Of a stretch of DNA of 64,000 nucleotides, positions 37,422 through 48,060 are shown in pieces. The position numbers and the translations under genes are program-made. The notes below the pieces were generated by a model. That model made no database searches. It saw nothing but the letters and a program-made list of their open reading frames with translations, and was not told where the DNA came from. Numbering within the stretch: position 1 is the stretch's first letter; every line of letters begins with the position of its first letter. This stretch comes from Cynocephalus volans (lineage: Eukaryota > Chordata > Mammalia > Dermoptera > Cynocephalidae), in NCBI RefSeq assembly GCF_027409185.1, contig NC_084464.1, positions 48,459,095 through 48,523,094 on the forward strand, in the 5' to 3' direction.

Positions 37422-38958
37422 GGGTTCCAGTCAAGATGGTGGAATAGATGGTTCCCAGCATCACTCTCTCCCACAAATCAACCAATTTACAACTATAAAA
37501 ATGTTACATCAGCCAAGCTGGGGCCATTGGAGCTCAGGGGAAGATGAGGAGAGACCTACAGAGTTCATGAAGGCGGGAGAAACCATGATGAGAGAAAGAA
37601 AAAACTGCTCTGAGTGTTTCAGCCGTGGCTGCTTTAATGCTGGAGCTGATGAGCACATGGATCAGGAGCCGGCAGAAGCCACAGCTGTGCCCTTCAGATG
37701 GAGTTGCTTGGAGGCAGCAAGAGAGAAGAGGGCATTGGTGGCCTCCAGGACAGCAAGACCACTGACAGGGTTCCCATGGACCCACGCAGGAGTGAGGAGC
37801 CAGAACAACTGAAAAAAGGGAGCCATTCAGAGGCCAGTGAGTCATTGCAAGGGACTGGCACAGGGCTGGGCCCATGGGAAGTGTTTGGAGCACAGGTGGT
37901 GGGGGAGTCAGGCTCTCTAGGGGAACACTGGGACACAGCAAGGACAGCTGATCTGTCCCCCAATCGGCACAGGACCACTCAGAGGTGACTGGTCAGGAAT
38001 GCAGAATTGTACAGGGTGCAGTTTGATGGAAAAACTCAGGCCCAGATCATATTTTCTACACAACACAGATCTACCAGGTCTCTGGAGAGCTGGAAGTACC
38101 TATAAGGTCAACAGTTAAACTCTGAGCTGCACAAAAAGCCTTCCCTAGGGAATCAGCAGCAAAGCAGCAATTTAGCTCAACCACACAGCTCAAGTACTGG
38201 TTCCCACAGGAAGTTCCCCCATTTTAGGAGTCAGCAAAGGACAAAAAATTAGTTCTAGCCCAGGCACACCAGCAGCAGCTTGGGGCCTGCCTGAGAACTG
38301 GAGGCTTGGAGCTGGGGACCGGAACCCCCTCCCACAGCCAGGCACACTGTGCCAGCACTTCGGAGCCCACCCAGGGACCTGAAGCATGGAGAAGGAGACC
38401 AGACATACCCCACAACCAGGCACACCGCCAGTGCCAAGGAGCATGCCAAAAACATCACCTCCATGTGGGTGGCCCACGACAGCCACCATGATGACCATAG
38501 CTGCCGCAAAAGTAGCTAGATGCCACAACCACCACGCAGATGGTCCGCCAACCACTGGAGCGCATTGACACAAGGAGAGTCACCAGCAGAGATAAAGAAA
38601 AGAAGAGGACGTCTCTCTCCACAAAGCCCATTTCAGAGTGACAGAAGAAGCATCTGCTCTATGATAATGTTGGAGGACCTGATCACACCTCTCAGCATTG
38701 ACAGATCATCTAGGCAACAAATCAACAAGGTAAGCATTACTCTTTCAGAGGTCGAGAAGAAATCTAGGGTAATTAGAGGGGGGAGGGAGAGGGAGATGGG
38801 GAGAGATTGGACAAGAGGCATAAAGAATAATTATGATTCATAACAATATATATGCTAGTAATATTGATTTGATCAACATATCTCAATGTTGAACCCCCAA
38901 AATATGTATAATCAATTTTGATTCAATAAATAAAATAAATTAAAAATAAAATAACAAT
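37422..38958 (+). mobile_element. L1-derived composite: 5' UTR + short ORF2 piece + 3' UTR, mostly deleted
   Basis: Starts gggttccagtcaagatggtg, the usual form of an L1 5' end (known L1s begin with a 'caagatggc' motif), followed by about 1.2 kb of GC-richer 5' UTR-like sequence. At 38661-38729 a short piece resembles the endonuclease part of L1 ORF2 (ctcagcattgacagatcat, aggcaacaaatcaacaag). From 38776 it has a G-rich tract and 3' UTR (ggcataaagaataattatga) and an A-rich tail. ORF1 and nearly all ORF2 are absent. Open frames at 37501-38000 are in the 5' UTR and not genes. No clear target duplication. Confidence 0.7.
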
Positions 38959-38962
38959 GTTA

Positions 38963-39065
38963 AATGACTTGTGTGAGGCTACCCGTTTAACAGGTGACAG
39001 AGTTGGGATTCAAATCTTATCCAACTGGCCCAAGAATGTTCTTGTACTACACTGTACTGCCCTTC
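38963..39065 (-). repeat. MIR fragment (antisense)
   Basis: gacttgtgtgaggctacc, gagttgggattcaaatctta and a decayed end follow the MIR 3'-to-5' order. Confidence 0.7.
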
Positions 39066-40029
39066 TACCATCTCCATCCTCTCGTCATCTCTGTGTGGAA
39101 GCTAAAACAAGAACACAAAGCATCACCTCACTTGATTTCAGCTGGTAATGTGGGCATCAACAACTCAAATTTTTTGCCACTCTGTGCATGTCCATGAATG
39201 ACCACAAAAGCACCAAGAATACTGATTTTGGTTTTACAAACAAACCTTAGTTGAGTAGGCTAATTCACAAACATGGAATGCTAAAATAATGAGAATTGTA
39301 TGTCTTTTACTACCATTTTACATTTAACCTGTTTATATCTTTATATTCAGAGTGCATTTCTGTAGGCAGAATATAGTTGGGTGTTGCTTTTTTATCCAGT
39401 CTAACAATCTGCATTTTAATTTGGATATTTAGATCGTTTGCATTTAATGTGATTATTGATATTGTTAGATTTAAATTTATCATCTTGTTATTCAGTTTCT
39501 AGTTGTCCATCTGTCCTTGGTTTTTATTTTGTCTTTTTCTGCCTTCTTTTGGATTAATTAAATATTTCATACAATTAAAACAAAAACAAAAAACCAAAAA
39601 ATCATTTTATAATTTTCCTCAAGACATCTTTTTGATCCATGGATCATTTAGAATAATTATTTTAAATTATTTAGTTTTCAAGTATTTGGAGATTTTCCAA
39701 TTATCTTTCTGTTATTGATTTCTCCTATAATGCCATATAGTTAGAGAACTTACTTTGTATGATTTTAATTCTTTTAACTTTGTTAAGGTTTGTTTTATGA
39801 TCCAGGATATGGTCTATCTTGGTGCACATGTGTACTTGAAAAGAATGAGTATTTTGCAGTTGTTGGGTGGAGTATTCTATAAGTGTTAATTAGATCCAGA
39901 TGGTTGATGACATTGTTTATCTATATCCTTGCTGATTTCTGTCTACTCATCCACTGATTACTGAGAGATGAGTGTTGAACTCTCCAATAATAATTGTGCA
40001 ATTGTCCATTTTTTCTTTTTTCTTTTTCT

Positions 40030-40122
40030 TTTTTTTTGGCAGATGACTGGTACAGGAATTAAACCCTGGATGTTGATGTTGTCAGCACCACACTCTAATC
40101 AACTAAGCTAACCGGCCAGTCC
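40030..40122 (-). mobile_element. tRNA-Ile-like monomeric SINE (CYN type), antisense
   Basis: T run then ggcagatgactggtacagga to aactaagctaaccggccagt. Confidence 0.85.
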
Positions 40123-40180
40123 TATTTTTCCTTCTATTTCTATCAGTCTTTTATTTATTTACTTTGAAGTTCTGTTGTTG

Positions 40181-40272
40181 GGCTTGCTGATTAGCTCATT
40201 TGAGTAGAGCACAGTCTTACAACACCAAGGTCACAGGTTTGGATTCCTGTACCAGCCAGCTGCCAAAAAAAT
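40181..40272 (+). mobile_element. tRNA-Ile-like monomeric SINE (CYN type)
   Basis: ggcttgctgattagctcatt, acaacaccaaggtcacagg, then accagccagctgcc and a short A run. It lies about 60 bp from the copy at 40030 in the opposite orientation. Confidence 0.85.
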
Positions 40273-40517
40273 TTTTTTTTCTATGTTTCCTTTTTAAGTT
40301 TTAATATTTTAGATTTTGTGTTTAGGTCTATGATCCACCTTGACTTAATTTTGCATATGGCATAAGAGAATCAAGGTTCATCAAGTTTCAGGTTTCCCCT
40401 ATACATTTATGTGACTGTTCCAACACTGTTCATTGGATAAACTCATATATATTTAAAAATAAATTTTAACTTTAAATGCATATATAATATATATATATAT
40501 ATATTTTTTTTTCTTTC

Positions 40518-40615
40518 TTTCTTTTTTTGGCAGCTGTCCCATATGAGGATCCGAACCCTAGGCTTTAGTGTTATCAGCACCACACTCTAACCAAGTGAAC
40601 TAACTGGCCAACTCC
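40518..40615 (-). mobile_element. tRNA-Ile-like monomeric SINE (CYN type), antisense
   Basis: ggcagctgtcccatatgagg to agtgaactaactggccaact, preceded by a CTTT-rich run and a TA tract at 40480-40502. Confidence 0.85.
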
Positions 40616-41489
40616 TGCCTATATTTTGAATGCATTCTCCAATTATTTAATGCTTTACATCAAAATTAAAATGAATCACTCAATTTGCTAAATATGTTAA
40701 CTCTTTCAATATATTTCCTTTGTAATCCTATACATTTTATTTTATAAATTGTTATTTTGAGAATGGGTGCATGAGAATTACAAGATTACCAAAGGTATCT
40801 GTTGAGTTGGAATCTCAGATCCTTCTGCCCCTTCCTGTGCAGGTTGTGAGTCAGGTAATCAAAAGAAGATACTGGCAGCTTTATGCAAGGTAGACATACT
40901 TTATTCTTCAGATATGAGCTTCACTGACATGCTTTATTCTCAGACACAAGCTCAGGCTCTACTCCATCGACCATGCTCAGCCCTCCTTCCATGCTCCACT
41001 GACCAGCAGTTCAGAGCAGTTACCCTTATACTTTTAGTACACAATAGCAGCCACAAGCCAAGAATTACATAATTACAACAATCATGCTGAATCAGTAAAT
41101 GGGCACACATGTGCAGTTACACTACTTTTATAGCTTGTTTCTAGTGAATGTGCTGTAACAGATGTGAGGTGAGAGATCCTGACTATACTTTTTCTATTTT
41201 CCTTACCGTGTCCATATCATGACGCATGTTAAGAACTATTGATACAGAAATATACTCAGCTTTAGGACTACAGATACCTGGGTTAAATGCCTGTTTGCTG
41301 CTTCCTAGCTCTGTGAGCTTGGGCACATCACAACCTTCATTCATCTTCCATACTTCCAAAGATTCGGTAATGTCTATTGAGCACCTACCACCATCCACTA
41401 TGTTGAATATTGTGAATTCAATAGACAGACAGGCAGACATGACCTTCCTGTACAGAGTTTACAACTGCGTGGGGGAGGCAGATGAGTCA
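40616..41489. other. Intergenic, nothing firm recognised
   Basis: AT-rich at first, then mixed. No gene or repeat family identified. Small open frames at 41183 (-) and 41226 (+) overlap in opposite strands and have no support. Confidence 0.45.
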
Positions 41490-42080
41490 ACAGGGCATTA
41501 CACAGGACTGTGGTAAGTGCTTTGATAACGGAAGGACAGAGCTGTAAGGGAGCTCAGAGGTAAAGCTCCCAACCTAGACTTGTGGGGTCAGGAAAGATTT
41601 CTAGAGATAAAGACACTAAACTGAGACCTGAGAGATAACTGGACATTAGTCAAGCAAAGCGGGAGAGAAAAGTAATTCAGGCGGGGGAATGGGACCTTAA
41701 GAAACATGGAAAGTTCCGAGAAACAGAGAAGAGCAGGATGGGGAGAAATAAGGGAGCAGTAGTACTATGCACAACTGCAGGAGTCAGACTGAAGGGTTTT
41801 GTAGGCCATCTTAAGGATATTGGCTTTATCCTAAGAGCAGTTTGGGAAGTCATTGATGGGTTTTAACCATTGATGCATTGGGATAGGATCAGATTTAATT
41901 TTTCGAAAAAAAATAATTTTGGTTTTCTGAAGAATGTATTAGAAGGATCATGACTGGACACAGGTACGATGATTTGGAGATTACTGGAGAAATCCTGCTG
42001 AGAGAGGGTGAATGCAAGAGCTGTGGCAATGGGAATGGAGATAAATGGACAGATTTGAGAGACGGGAGGTAAACTCAACT
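41490..42080 (+). repeat. Old interspersed repeat, family not assigned
   Basis: Phrases such as ttgtaggccatcttaaggat, tggctttatcctaagagcag and gggataggatcagattta follow the same order as the copy at 19188-19435. Decayed, no coding potential. Confidence 0.55.
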
Positions 42081-42695
42081 AAGTGTATTGGAGGCTCTGG
42101 GAAATGAGGAAGAGGGAGACTCCTCAGATTTCTGGTTGGAACAACAGGATGGATGGTAATGCCATTCACTGGGGGAAAAAGCAGGTTATGGGAGAATATA
42201 AAATGAAATTTGAATTTATGGGATTGAGGTGACTAGCGAGGATATCCAACAGGTTCTTGGCCATATTGGTCTGAAAATTGGAAGAGGGGTTTGGGATGGA
42301 GAGCCATCTGTGTCCATATGGTAAAACGCTATAGGCGACATTCCTTTTTTCCTCTCGCCCTTCGTTCAACATCTGTCAAGGGTGTCCGATAGGCTGGATG
42401 TTGTGGATAACAGCTGTGAACAAAAATACTGGGTTCTTGCCCTCAACCAGTCGATAGTCTAGCTCTGAGTTCGTTCTTAATCTGTAAAACGAAGATGATA
42501 AAGAGACTGAGAGGCGGTAACGCGAAGGAACCTTGGAGCTGGAAGAGAAACTTGTTACTTCTGCTTTTGCGTGTTTTCCCAGTCGGCTCTTCCGCGCAGG
42601 CGCCCTGGGCCTCTCGGGGTGGGGGTGGGGGTGGAATGGGGAGGGCCAGAACCTGAGGGGCCTTTCCCGGGGCGAGGACTCGGCCGGGTGGGGGA

Positions 42696-42705
42696 GGGGG
42701 CGGGC
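42696..42705 (+). promoter_or_regulatory. GC box (Sp1-type)
   Basis: GGGGGCGGGC in the CpG island, about 10 bases upstream of the CRE. Confidence 0.6.
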
Positions 42706-42715
42706 GGCTGCCCCG

Positions 42716-42723
42716 TGACGTCA
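42716..42723 (+). promoter_or_regulatory. Full palindromic CRE (CREB/ATF site)
   Basis: TGACGTCA, exact eight-base consensus, in the core of the CpG island. Binding is inferred from the motif. Confidence 0.75.
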
Positions 42724-42794
42724 TTAAGCTGCGCGGCCCGCAGGGCGGGACCTGAGCGCGACGGCGAGGCCGGCGGACCGAGGCGGGCTTGTGG

Positions 42795-42808
42795 GGAAAC
42801 GAAAGTGA
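42795..42808 (+). promoter_or_regulatory. IRF/ISRE-like motif
   Basis: ggaaacgaaagtga contains AANNGAAA (AAACGAAA), the IRF core, followed by GAAAGTGA. The two GAAA units are one base apart, not the two of a perfect ISRE. CMTR1 is a known interferon-induced gene (also called ISG95), which makes the site plausible. Confidence 0.5.
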
Positions 42809-43020
42809 GGGAGGAGGCGGTGGCTCTGGCAGCGGCGGGGCCCGGCCCGGCAGCGGCAGAGACAGCGTCCTGACCCCCCTCTCTTTGCTCCCTGGCAGCT
42901 CGCCCTTTCCCCTCAGCGTGAGTGCCGACGCGCGGCCCGGGGGGAGCGAGCGGGCGGGCGGGCTCAGCATCCTTGTCCCCTCCACCGCTGCCTCGGCCCC
43001 ACACCCGCTATCGTGACTCT

Positions 43021-44936
43021 CCCCGCCTCTTTTCCCTCCTATCCACCACCCCTGCCCCCCGCTGGCTTCCTGGATCCGGAGCTGTAGCTGACATACGTCT
43101 CTGCGCACACATTCACACATTCACGTTGTCTTCAAATGAAGAGTGGCCCGGGGAGATGGGAGGTCATCTCTTCCCTCTGTGAATAGGGGTGGCAGTGCGA
43201 AACTGAGGCGCAGGAAAAGAAGACTGTAGAAGGGTTTGAACCCCTTCCGTGGGGAAGCAGCAGGTAGAACCAGGCCCCCTGCCTTCCACTTAGAAGTTCC
43301 CTGCCACGGCACATTCTCTGACATGTGTAGGTCATTTGAGCTGGGCACTGGTTAGCCGTGCTGCCATTCCCCTTTCGGGCCTCAGTCTTTTCCAGTGGAA
43401 GATGAGAGGGTTGAATTAGAAGATTTGGAAGACCCAAATCTAAGGTGATGTGCTCTTAGGAGGGCGTCAGCATCTCTTTCACAGTATTTCCTCTCCTTTT
43501 CTTGGACCCATCCCAATACAGGCTACATTGAGTTTCCCGTGCTTCCAATCTCTCCCAGAGTCGCTTAAGAATCAGAGGAGCCTTTTTGCGTTAGCTATGG
43601 CTAGAAACAGGCCCCGTGGTGGGCTTTCGTATACTCACCTTATAGGCCTTTTGGGGGTGGGGTGGGGGTGGATTTAAGACTGTTTTAAAGTGAAATGTGG
43701 CTCAGCCTGGTCTTGCTTTGTTTGCTCAATGTCTCCTGTTCTTCCTACTTCCCCAGGATAGCCCCTGCTTGTGCCTAGTAAGAGGCTGCTTCCTTAGGAA
43801 GGATGTGATTGTCCATTGGGTTGACTGGCTCATCTTTGAGCTGGCTAGAAGTGAAACTTGTGATCCAGAATTTTGTGAGGTTGGGGGGGATCAGTGGCAC
43901 CTTTGTATTTCATTGCTTTCTTACTGTGGCTGCTGTGACCCATGCTGTAAGCCTGCTTTTTTGCTCCTGCACCTCCCCTTCCCCAAGGATTGCAGCCCAT
44001 CTGGTCACCCACCCTGTTTGCACTTGTTTTGAGTTCTCTCTCTTTTCTGAGTTCTCTGCGGCCAATCAGTTGTGTGTAAACCACACTGTATTTATTATTT
44101 CTCTTCCTTGCTCATTAGTGTAATCATTCCTTAAGATTTCAAGGTCTCGTAATCATTTCATTCCATCCCATGTTTTTCTCATGCTTACCTCTCATGTACC
44201 TACCCCTGGGCATGGATGATGGTGACATGGTGCCTGCCTGTTGCCATTCTTTTTTGTGGAGGTGGGTTCCTGTTCTTAAAATTATTATGTACCTTAGTCC
44301 TATGATATAGGTGCCTCCAGTCCCAATAACTTTCCCACTTTTCTGTTTCCTCAGTCCTATGCCAGCCACTGCTTCCATTTCTTGCTCTGGTTAAAAACTT
44401 GCCTAATTCTTTTATATTTTCAAACATCATGAAGTAAACCAAAAACCAGTGTTTGAATTGTATTATGTAACCTCTTAATTGTTCTGGTAAAATAATAATA
44501 GTGAATGAACAATCATTCTGGGATGGTCCCTTCATCTTGGAAATATTGCTTGATATTTATTTATTACATTTTATAATTCTTTTCCAGTGTACATTGTCAT
44601 GCATGGCCAGTGTTGCATCAAAAGTATAGAATGACAAGTACCCAAGGCTTTTTGTTTCCCCCTGTGGCTTGCAGAGTTGATCCATGACTTTTTGTATCTG
44701 ACACCACCAGATCTAGCACCAAATTTTCCAGTAAAACTAACAGCTATTATTGAAAACCAGAGCTTGGCTAGCATCCTTCCTCCGATTCTGAGGAAGAGGC
44801 TATTCAAGTGCTGGCTCTGGAAAATGTTTGGAGTTACCAAATCCCATCCCACTGATGATTTATACTTCGGAATCCCTGATCTGATACCAGTGGCTCTGAC
44901 CCAAGGGCAGCTGACTGTCTGGATTTATGGTTACAG
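43021..44936 (+). other. CMTR1: CMTR1 intron 1
   Basis: No repeat or gene recognised with confidence. Open frames on both strands are chance. Confidence 0.55.
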
Positions 44937-45074
44937 TAACAATGAGGAGGAGAACTGACCCAGAATTTACTGCCCCCATCAAGAAACAGAAAAAAAGAGT
45001 TGCAGAGCTTGGCCTGAACCTCAGCTCCACGTCCGACGATGAACCTCCCTCCTCTGTCAATCATACAGCAAAAG
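44937..45074 (+). CDS. CMTR1: CMTR1 first coding exon
   Basis: Coding starts at ATG 44942 (A at -3), preceded by the acceptor ttacag at 44936. It runs 44 codons plus one base to AAAAG|gtatgc (45075). Translation starts [20 protein letters not shown], a basic nuclear-localisation-like N-terminus, then a Ser/Asp/Glu-rich segment ([11 protein letters not shown]). Human begins [19 protein letters not shown]. The acceptor tract is only moderately pyrimidine-rich. Confidence 0.94.
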
Positions 45075-45674
45075 GTATGCTTGCCTGTGTGGTCTAAGGC
45101 CACTGGCCATCTGGTTATTTGAATCCCTGGTGCTTGAATTGAACAAGTTTTACATAGAGATGTTGGCCATAGACTCTCTTCCCTCTGCTGTTTTAAGAGT
45201 GGGGAAACTTATTTTAAATAAAAAATTGGAATTTTTCCAGAAGTGCCTTAGTTCTCTTCCTGGTTTTTCAGTAGGTGGCACTCTTTTGCTGCCTTAAACC
45301 AGTTAGAAGTAGTGAGCATTGAGTGCTGTGTGTTCTTAATAGCTGTTAATGATCCTGGGGCTCTTTCCTAGGGGAAGGGCTCTTTGCTGCAGCAATTGGG
45401 CCTAATCTCCTCAGGTTTTTGCATGCTGTTTTCTCAATTCCTTCAGCAGTTGTGGTCAGAAACACCACATTGTGGTGTATCAGTATGTTCATTGTTTACA
45501 TTACGCTCAAAGGATTTCACTGATCTGATTGAAACTGGCATTTTGTTTTTGCCTGTTTTTTTAGGATTATGGACATTCAGAGTTTCTTCAGATGCTTTCT
45601 TAGTGTCTAGGATCTTGCCTCAAATACCAAGCAATTAGAAGTAGCTCCATTTGCATTTACCTTGACTTGCCAGC

Positions 45675-46114
45675 TGTATTATTTTCCTAGGGCTTCTGTA
45701 ACAAATTACCACAAACCATGTGGTGTAAAACAGCAGAAATTTATTTTCTCACAGTTCTGGAGGCTAGATGTTCAAAATCAAAGTGTCAGCAGGGCCATGC
45801 TCCCTCCGAAGGCTATTGGGAAGACCTTTTTTTTACCTCTTTTAGTTTCTGGTGGTTGCCAGCAATCCTTGGTTTTCCTTGGTTTGTGGGAGCATAACTC
45901 CAGTCTCTGCTTCCACCTTCCCTTTGTGTGTCTGTGTCCAGATTTCCCTCTTCTTATAAGGACATCAGTCATTGGACTAGGGTCCACAATAATCTAGTAT
46001 TACCTCATCTTAATTTGATTACATCTGCAAATACCCTGTTTCCAGATAAGGTCATATTCACAGGCTCTGGGTGGACATGATTTTTTGGAGGGACATTATA
46101 CTCAACCTAGTACA
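45675..46114 (-). mobile_element. Solo MaLR LTR, MLT1-like (antisense)
   Basis: 440 bp from TGTATTATTTTCCTAGGG to CTAGTACA. Exact five-base duplication CCAGC at 45670-45674 and 46115-46119. Internal 'ttaccacaaaccatgtgg' and 'cacagttctggaggctaga' are typical. In CMTR1 intron 2. Confidence 0.93.
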
Positions 46115-46119
46115 CCAGC

Positions 46120-46746
46120 AGTCTTGCATTTGGGATCCTCTGTTGGATCACTGGTAACTGGAATGAAATTTGGTGACAGATTGGTGACTGAAAGAGTGTG
46201 AAGCATCCTTTGAAGGTGGTAGGAAATACAGTTTACTCACAAGTGGTAGGCTAATTGAAGGGCAGTTACTCATCAGATGTTACTGAGAAGCTGGTCCAGG
46301 GAGAAGCTTGACAGGTGGTACAGCTAATGGAGCATTTGGTGCGGCTGTGGTCCAAGCGGGATAAGATACTCTCTTATGACCTTGTGTGTGGAGGTACGTG
46401 TGCCTTTAAAGTCAAGGAGGCTTCCAGTGTAGATGAGAAAGGCCGTTATGTAATTGGGGTTTCTAAGTGGGAAGGCAAAAACATATTGGGCGCATTTGTT
46501 CTACGGACTGTTAAGGAAAGGGAATTTTGCTTCTCACCTGGGATTTGAGCAGTTTGGTGAAGGTACAGTCTCCTTGGGTAGGGCTCTAGGATATTGGCAG
46601 AGATGGCCTACAAGGGAAAAAGGTGGGGGCAGTGTCTGGGGAATAAGTGATGCTCAGGTGATGGAGGTATCTGGTTCTGAGTGGATCTTCGAGGACATTG
46701 TTCTCAAGTAACATCTCTTTGAAGTAAGGAGAGGACAACTCCCAGG
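46120..46746 (+). other. CMTR1: CMTR1 intron 2, unrecognised
   Basis: No supported feature. The open frames at 46315 and 46454 lack resemblance to any family. Confidence 0.5.
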
Positions 46747-46761
46747 TAAAAGAAGGTAAGT

Positions 46762-46815
46762 CTGGCAGGCCAGTGGTGCAATGGATAACACGTTTGACTA
46801 TGGATCAGAAGATTC
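46762..46815 (+). pseudogene. Truncated tRNA-Arg(ACG) retropseudogene without a tail
   Basis: ggccagtggtgcaatggata then gactatggatcagaagattc matches the 5' two-thirds of tRNA-Arg(ACG): acceptor 5' strand, D arm, anticodon arm and part of the variable region. T arm and 3' end are missing. It is flanked by an exact 15-base direct repeat taaaagaaggtaagt at 46747-46761 and 46816-46830, and no A tail follows. Four positions differ by transitions at former CpG sites, including the anticodon (ACG to ATG), so it is old. Confidence 0.88.
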
Positions 46816-46830
46816 TAAAAGAAGGTAAGT

Positions 46831-47937
46831 GTATAAGGTTGAGGATCCTTTAAGGAAACCAGTCTGATTTAAATTTCAAGCTTTTAAAAATGTGACTATG
46901 AATTGATATTACTTCCTTGCTCCTACCCCCAAAACACATAAACACAATCCCTTTAATTTTACCAAATAGCTTTAACCTTTTCTGGAAGTAGCACTATATG
47001 ACTCAGTCGGGATTGACTGTTGCTGTTGTGTGCACAGAATGGAAATTCAGAGGTAGCTGGTCCCTTGTAAGTGTCTGGCCATAGGCCAGTTGGTCCCTTT
47101 CATTTGCAGAAAATGAGGCGGGAGGCAGAGGCAACTCAACATTGTGAGATTTCTCTAGGTTAACTTACTTTAAGAAGGGGCAGCTGCACACTGACACAAA
47201 AACTGAGGGCTAAAGTCTGCATCAACAAAACTTTTCTCTGTGCACTGACCCCCCCACCCCCCCAGCCCCCATGCCTGGAATAGAGTAAACACTCAGTAAA
47301 TGTTTACTGGATAGAACTGATAAAAGGCAACAATAATATCTTTTCCAAGAAGCTTAAAATGCTTTACATCTTTCATTTTGCCAATCCCTCCTCCAGTCTG
47401 TAGAAGATCATTTCATTGAGTACTTAGCATTTATATCATCTGTGTTCTGTATCTGCTCCTCTTAGGTGTCCCCTGGACAGTGTGTTCTGGTAGTTTGCAG
47501 TCTCAACAGAAACTACACATCCCCTGATGTATATGCAGCTTTCCTATTAAAGTCATTACATTACAGGAGGGGTGTTTCCATTTGTTCCAACCACTTCTAC
47601 CTGAATAGACTGTTCAAAGAGATGATTGAAAAATGCTCTTTGGGGAGAACAATTAGAAAAAGTATTAACTGTTTCTGTCTGTTAGGGCTTTGTGTTTTCT
47701 TCCTCTGCTAGATCAATGCAGTGACTGATTAATAGATCTCTTTAGTTTAATCAGTTTGTTTATTTTACATTATTCACAAGGTAGCTACACTGCCAGGTCA
47801 GAGACTGACATGTGGCCAGAGTAAAGAAGAAAAGGGATGTTGTCATGGCCACTGTTGTATCATGTGTTCTTCTGAGGAGTTTGAAGGCAGTTTCAAGTGT
47901 AAATAAACTCTTGGAAATTTGCTGTCAAATAACAACC
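46831..47937 (+). other. CMTR1: CMTR1 intron 2, unrecognised
   Basis: No supported feature. Confidence 0.5.
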
Positions 47938-48049
47938 TTTTTTTTTTTTTGTCTTTTTTGTGACTGGCCGCACCGCGCTCAGCCAGTGAGCGCACCAGCC
48001 ATCCCTATATAGGATCCGAACCCGTGGCAGGAGCGCTCCCAGCACAGCC
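47938..48049 (-). mobile_element. 5'-truncated tRNA-like SINE (variant form), antisense
   Basis: T run, tgactggccgcaccgcgct, then ctatataggatccgaaccc and ggcaggagcgctcccagca. Target duplication caaataacaa(c/t)ctttt at 47926 and 48050. It shares the variant first unit of the copy at 30745. Confidence 0.88.
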
Positions 48050-48060
48050 CAAATAACAAT

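Larger units (their letters stand above)
33746..40300 (-). mobile_element. Long antisense L1 with several nested insertions
   Basis: The 3' end begins near 33746. ORF2 sequence read in reverse continues (gagcatttttatgtag, aatgctggcctcatataa, gatatggtctatcttggtgc) to about 40000. It is interrupted by SINEs at 33780, 34785, 36712 and 40030-40272 and by the composite at 37422-38958, with a MIR at 38963. No reading frame of useful length is left. Subfamily not assigned. Confidence 0.75.
42580..43020 (+). promoter_or_regulatory. CMTR1: CMTR1 CpG-island promoter and untranslated exon 1 region
   Basis: Strongly GC-rich with dense CpG, unlike the AT-rich surroundings, and about 2 kb upstream of the first coding exon. 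It contains a GC box, a full CRE and an IRF-type motif (separate entries) and no TATA box. A plausible donor for a noncoding exon 1 is cagc|GTGAGT at 42918. The exact start site cannot be read from sequence. Long open frames on both strands here (42443-43120 minus, 42555, 42571) result from GC richness and are not genes. Confidence 0.8.

Noticed and set aside
37501..38573. Several open frames of 94-135 codons on both strands
   Set aside because: They lie in the 5' UTR-like part of the L1-derived composite and have no similarity to L1 ORF1 or other proteins.
42443..43182. Long overlapping open frames on both strands in the GC-rich block (225, 149, 101 codons)
   Set aside because: Base composition of the CpG island removes stop codons. 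The translations are low-complexity Pro/Arg/Gly with no family resemblance, and the region fits a promoter.
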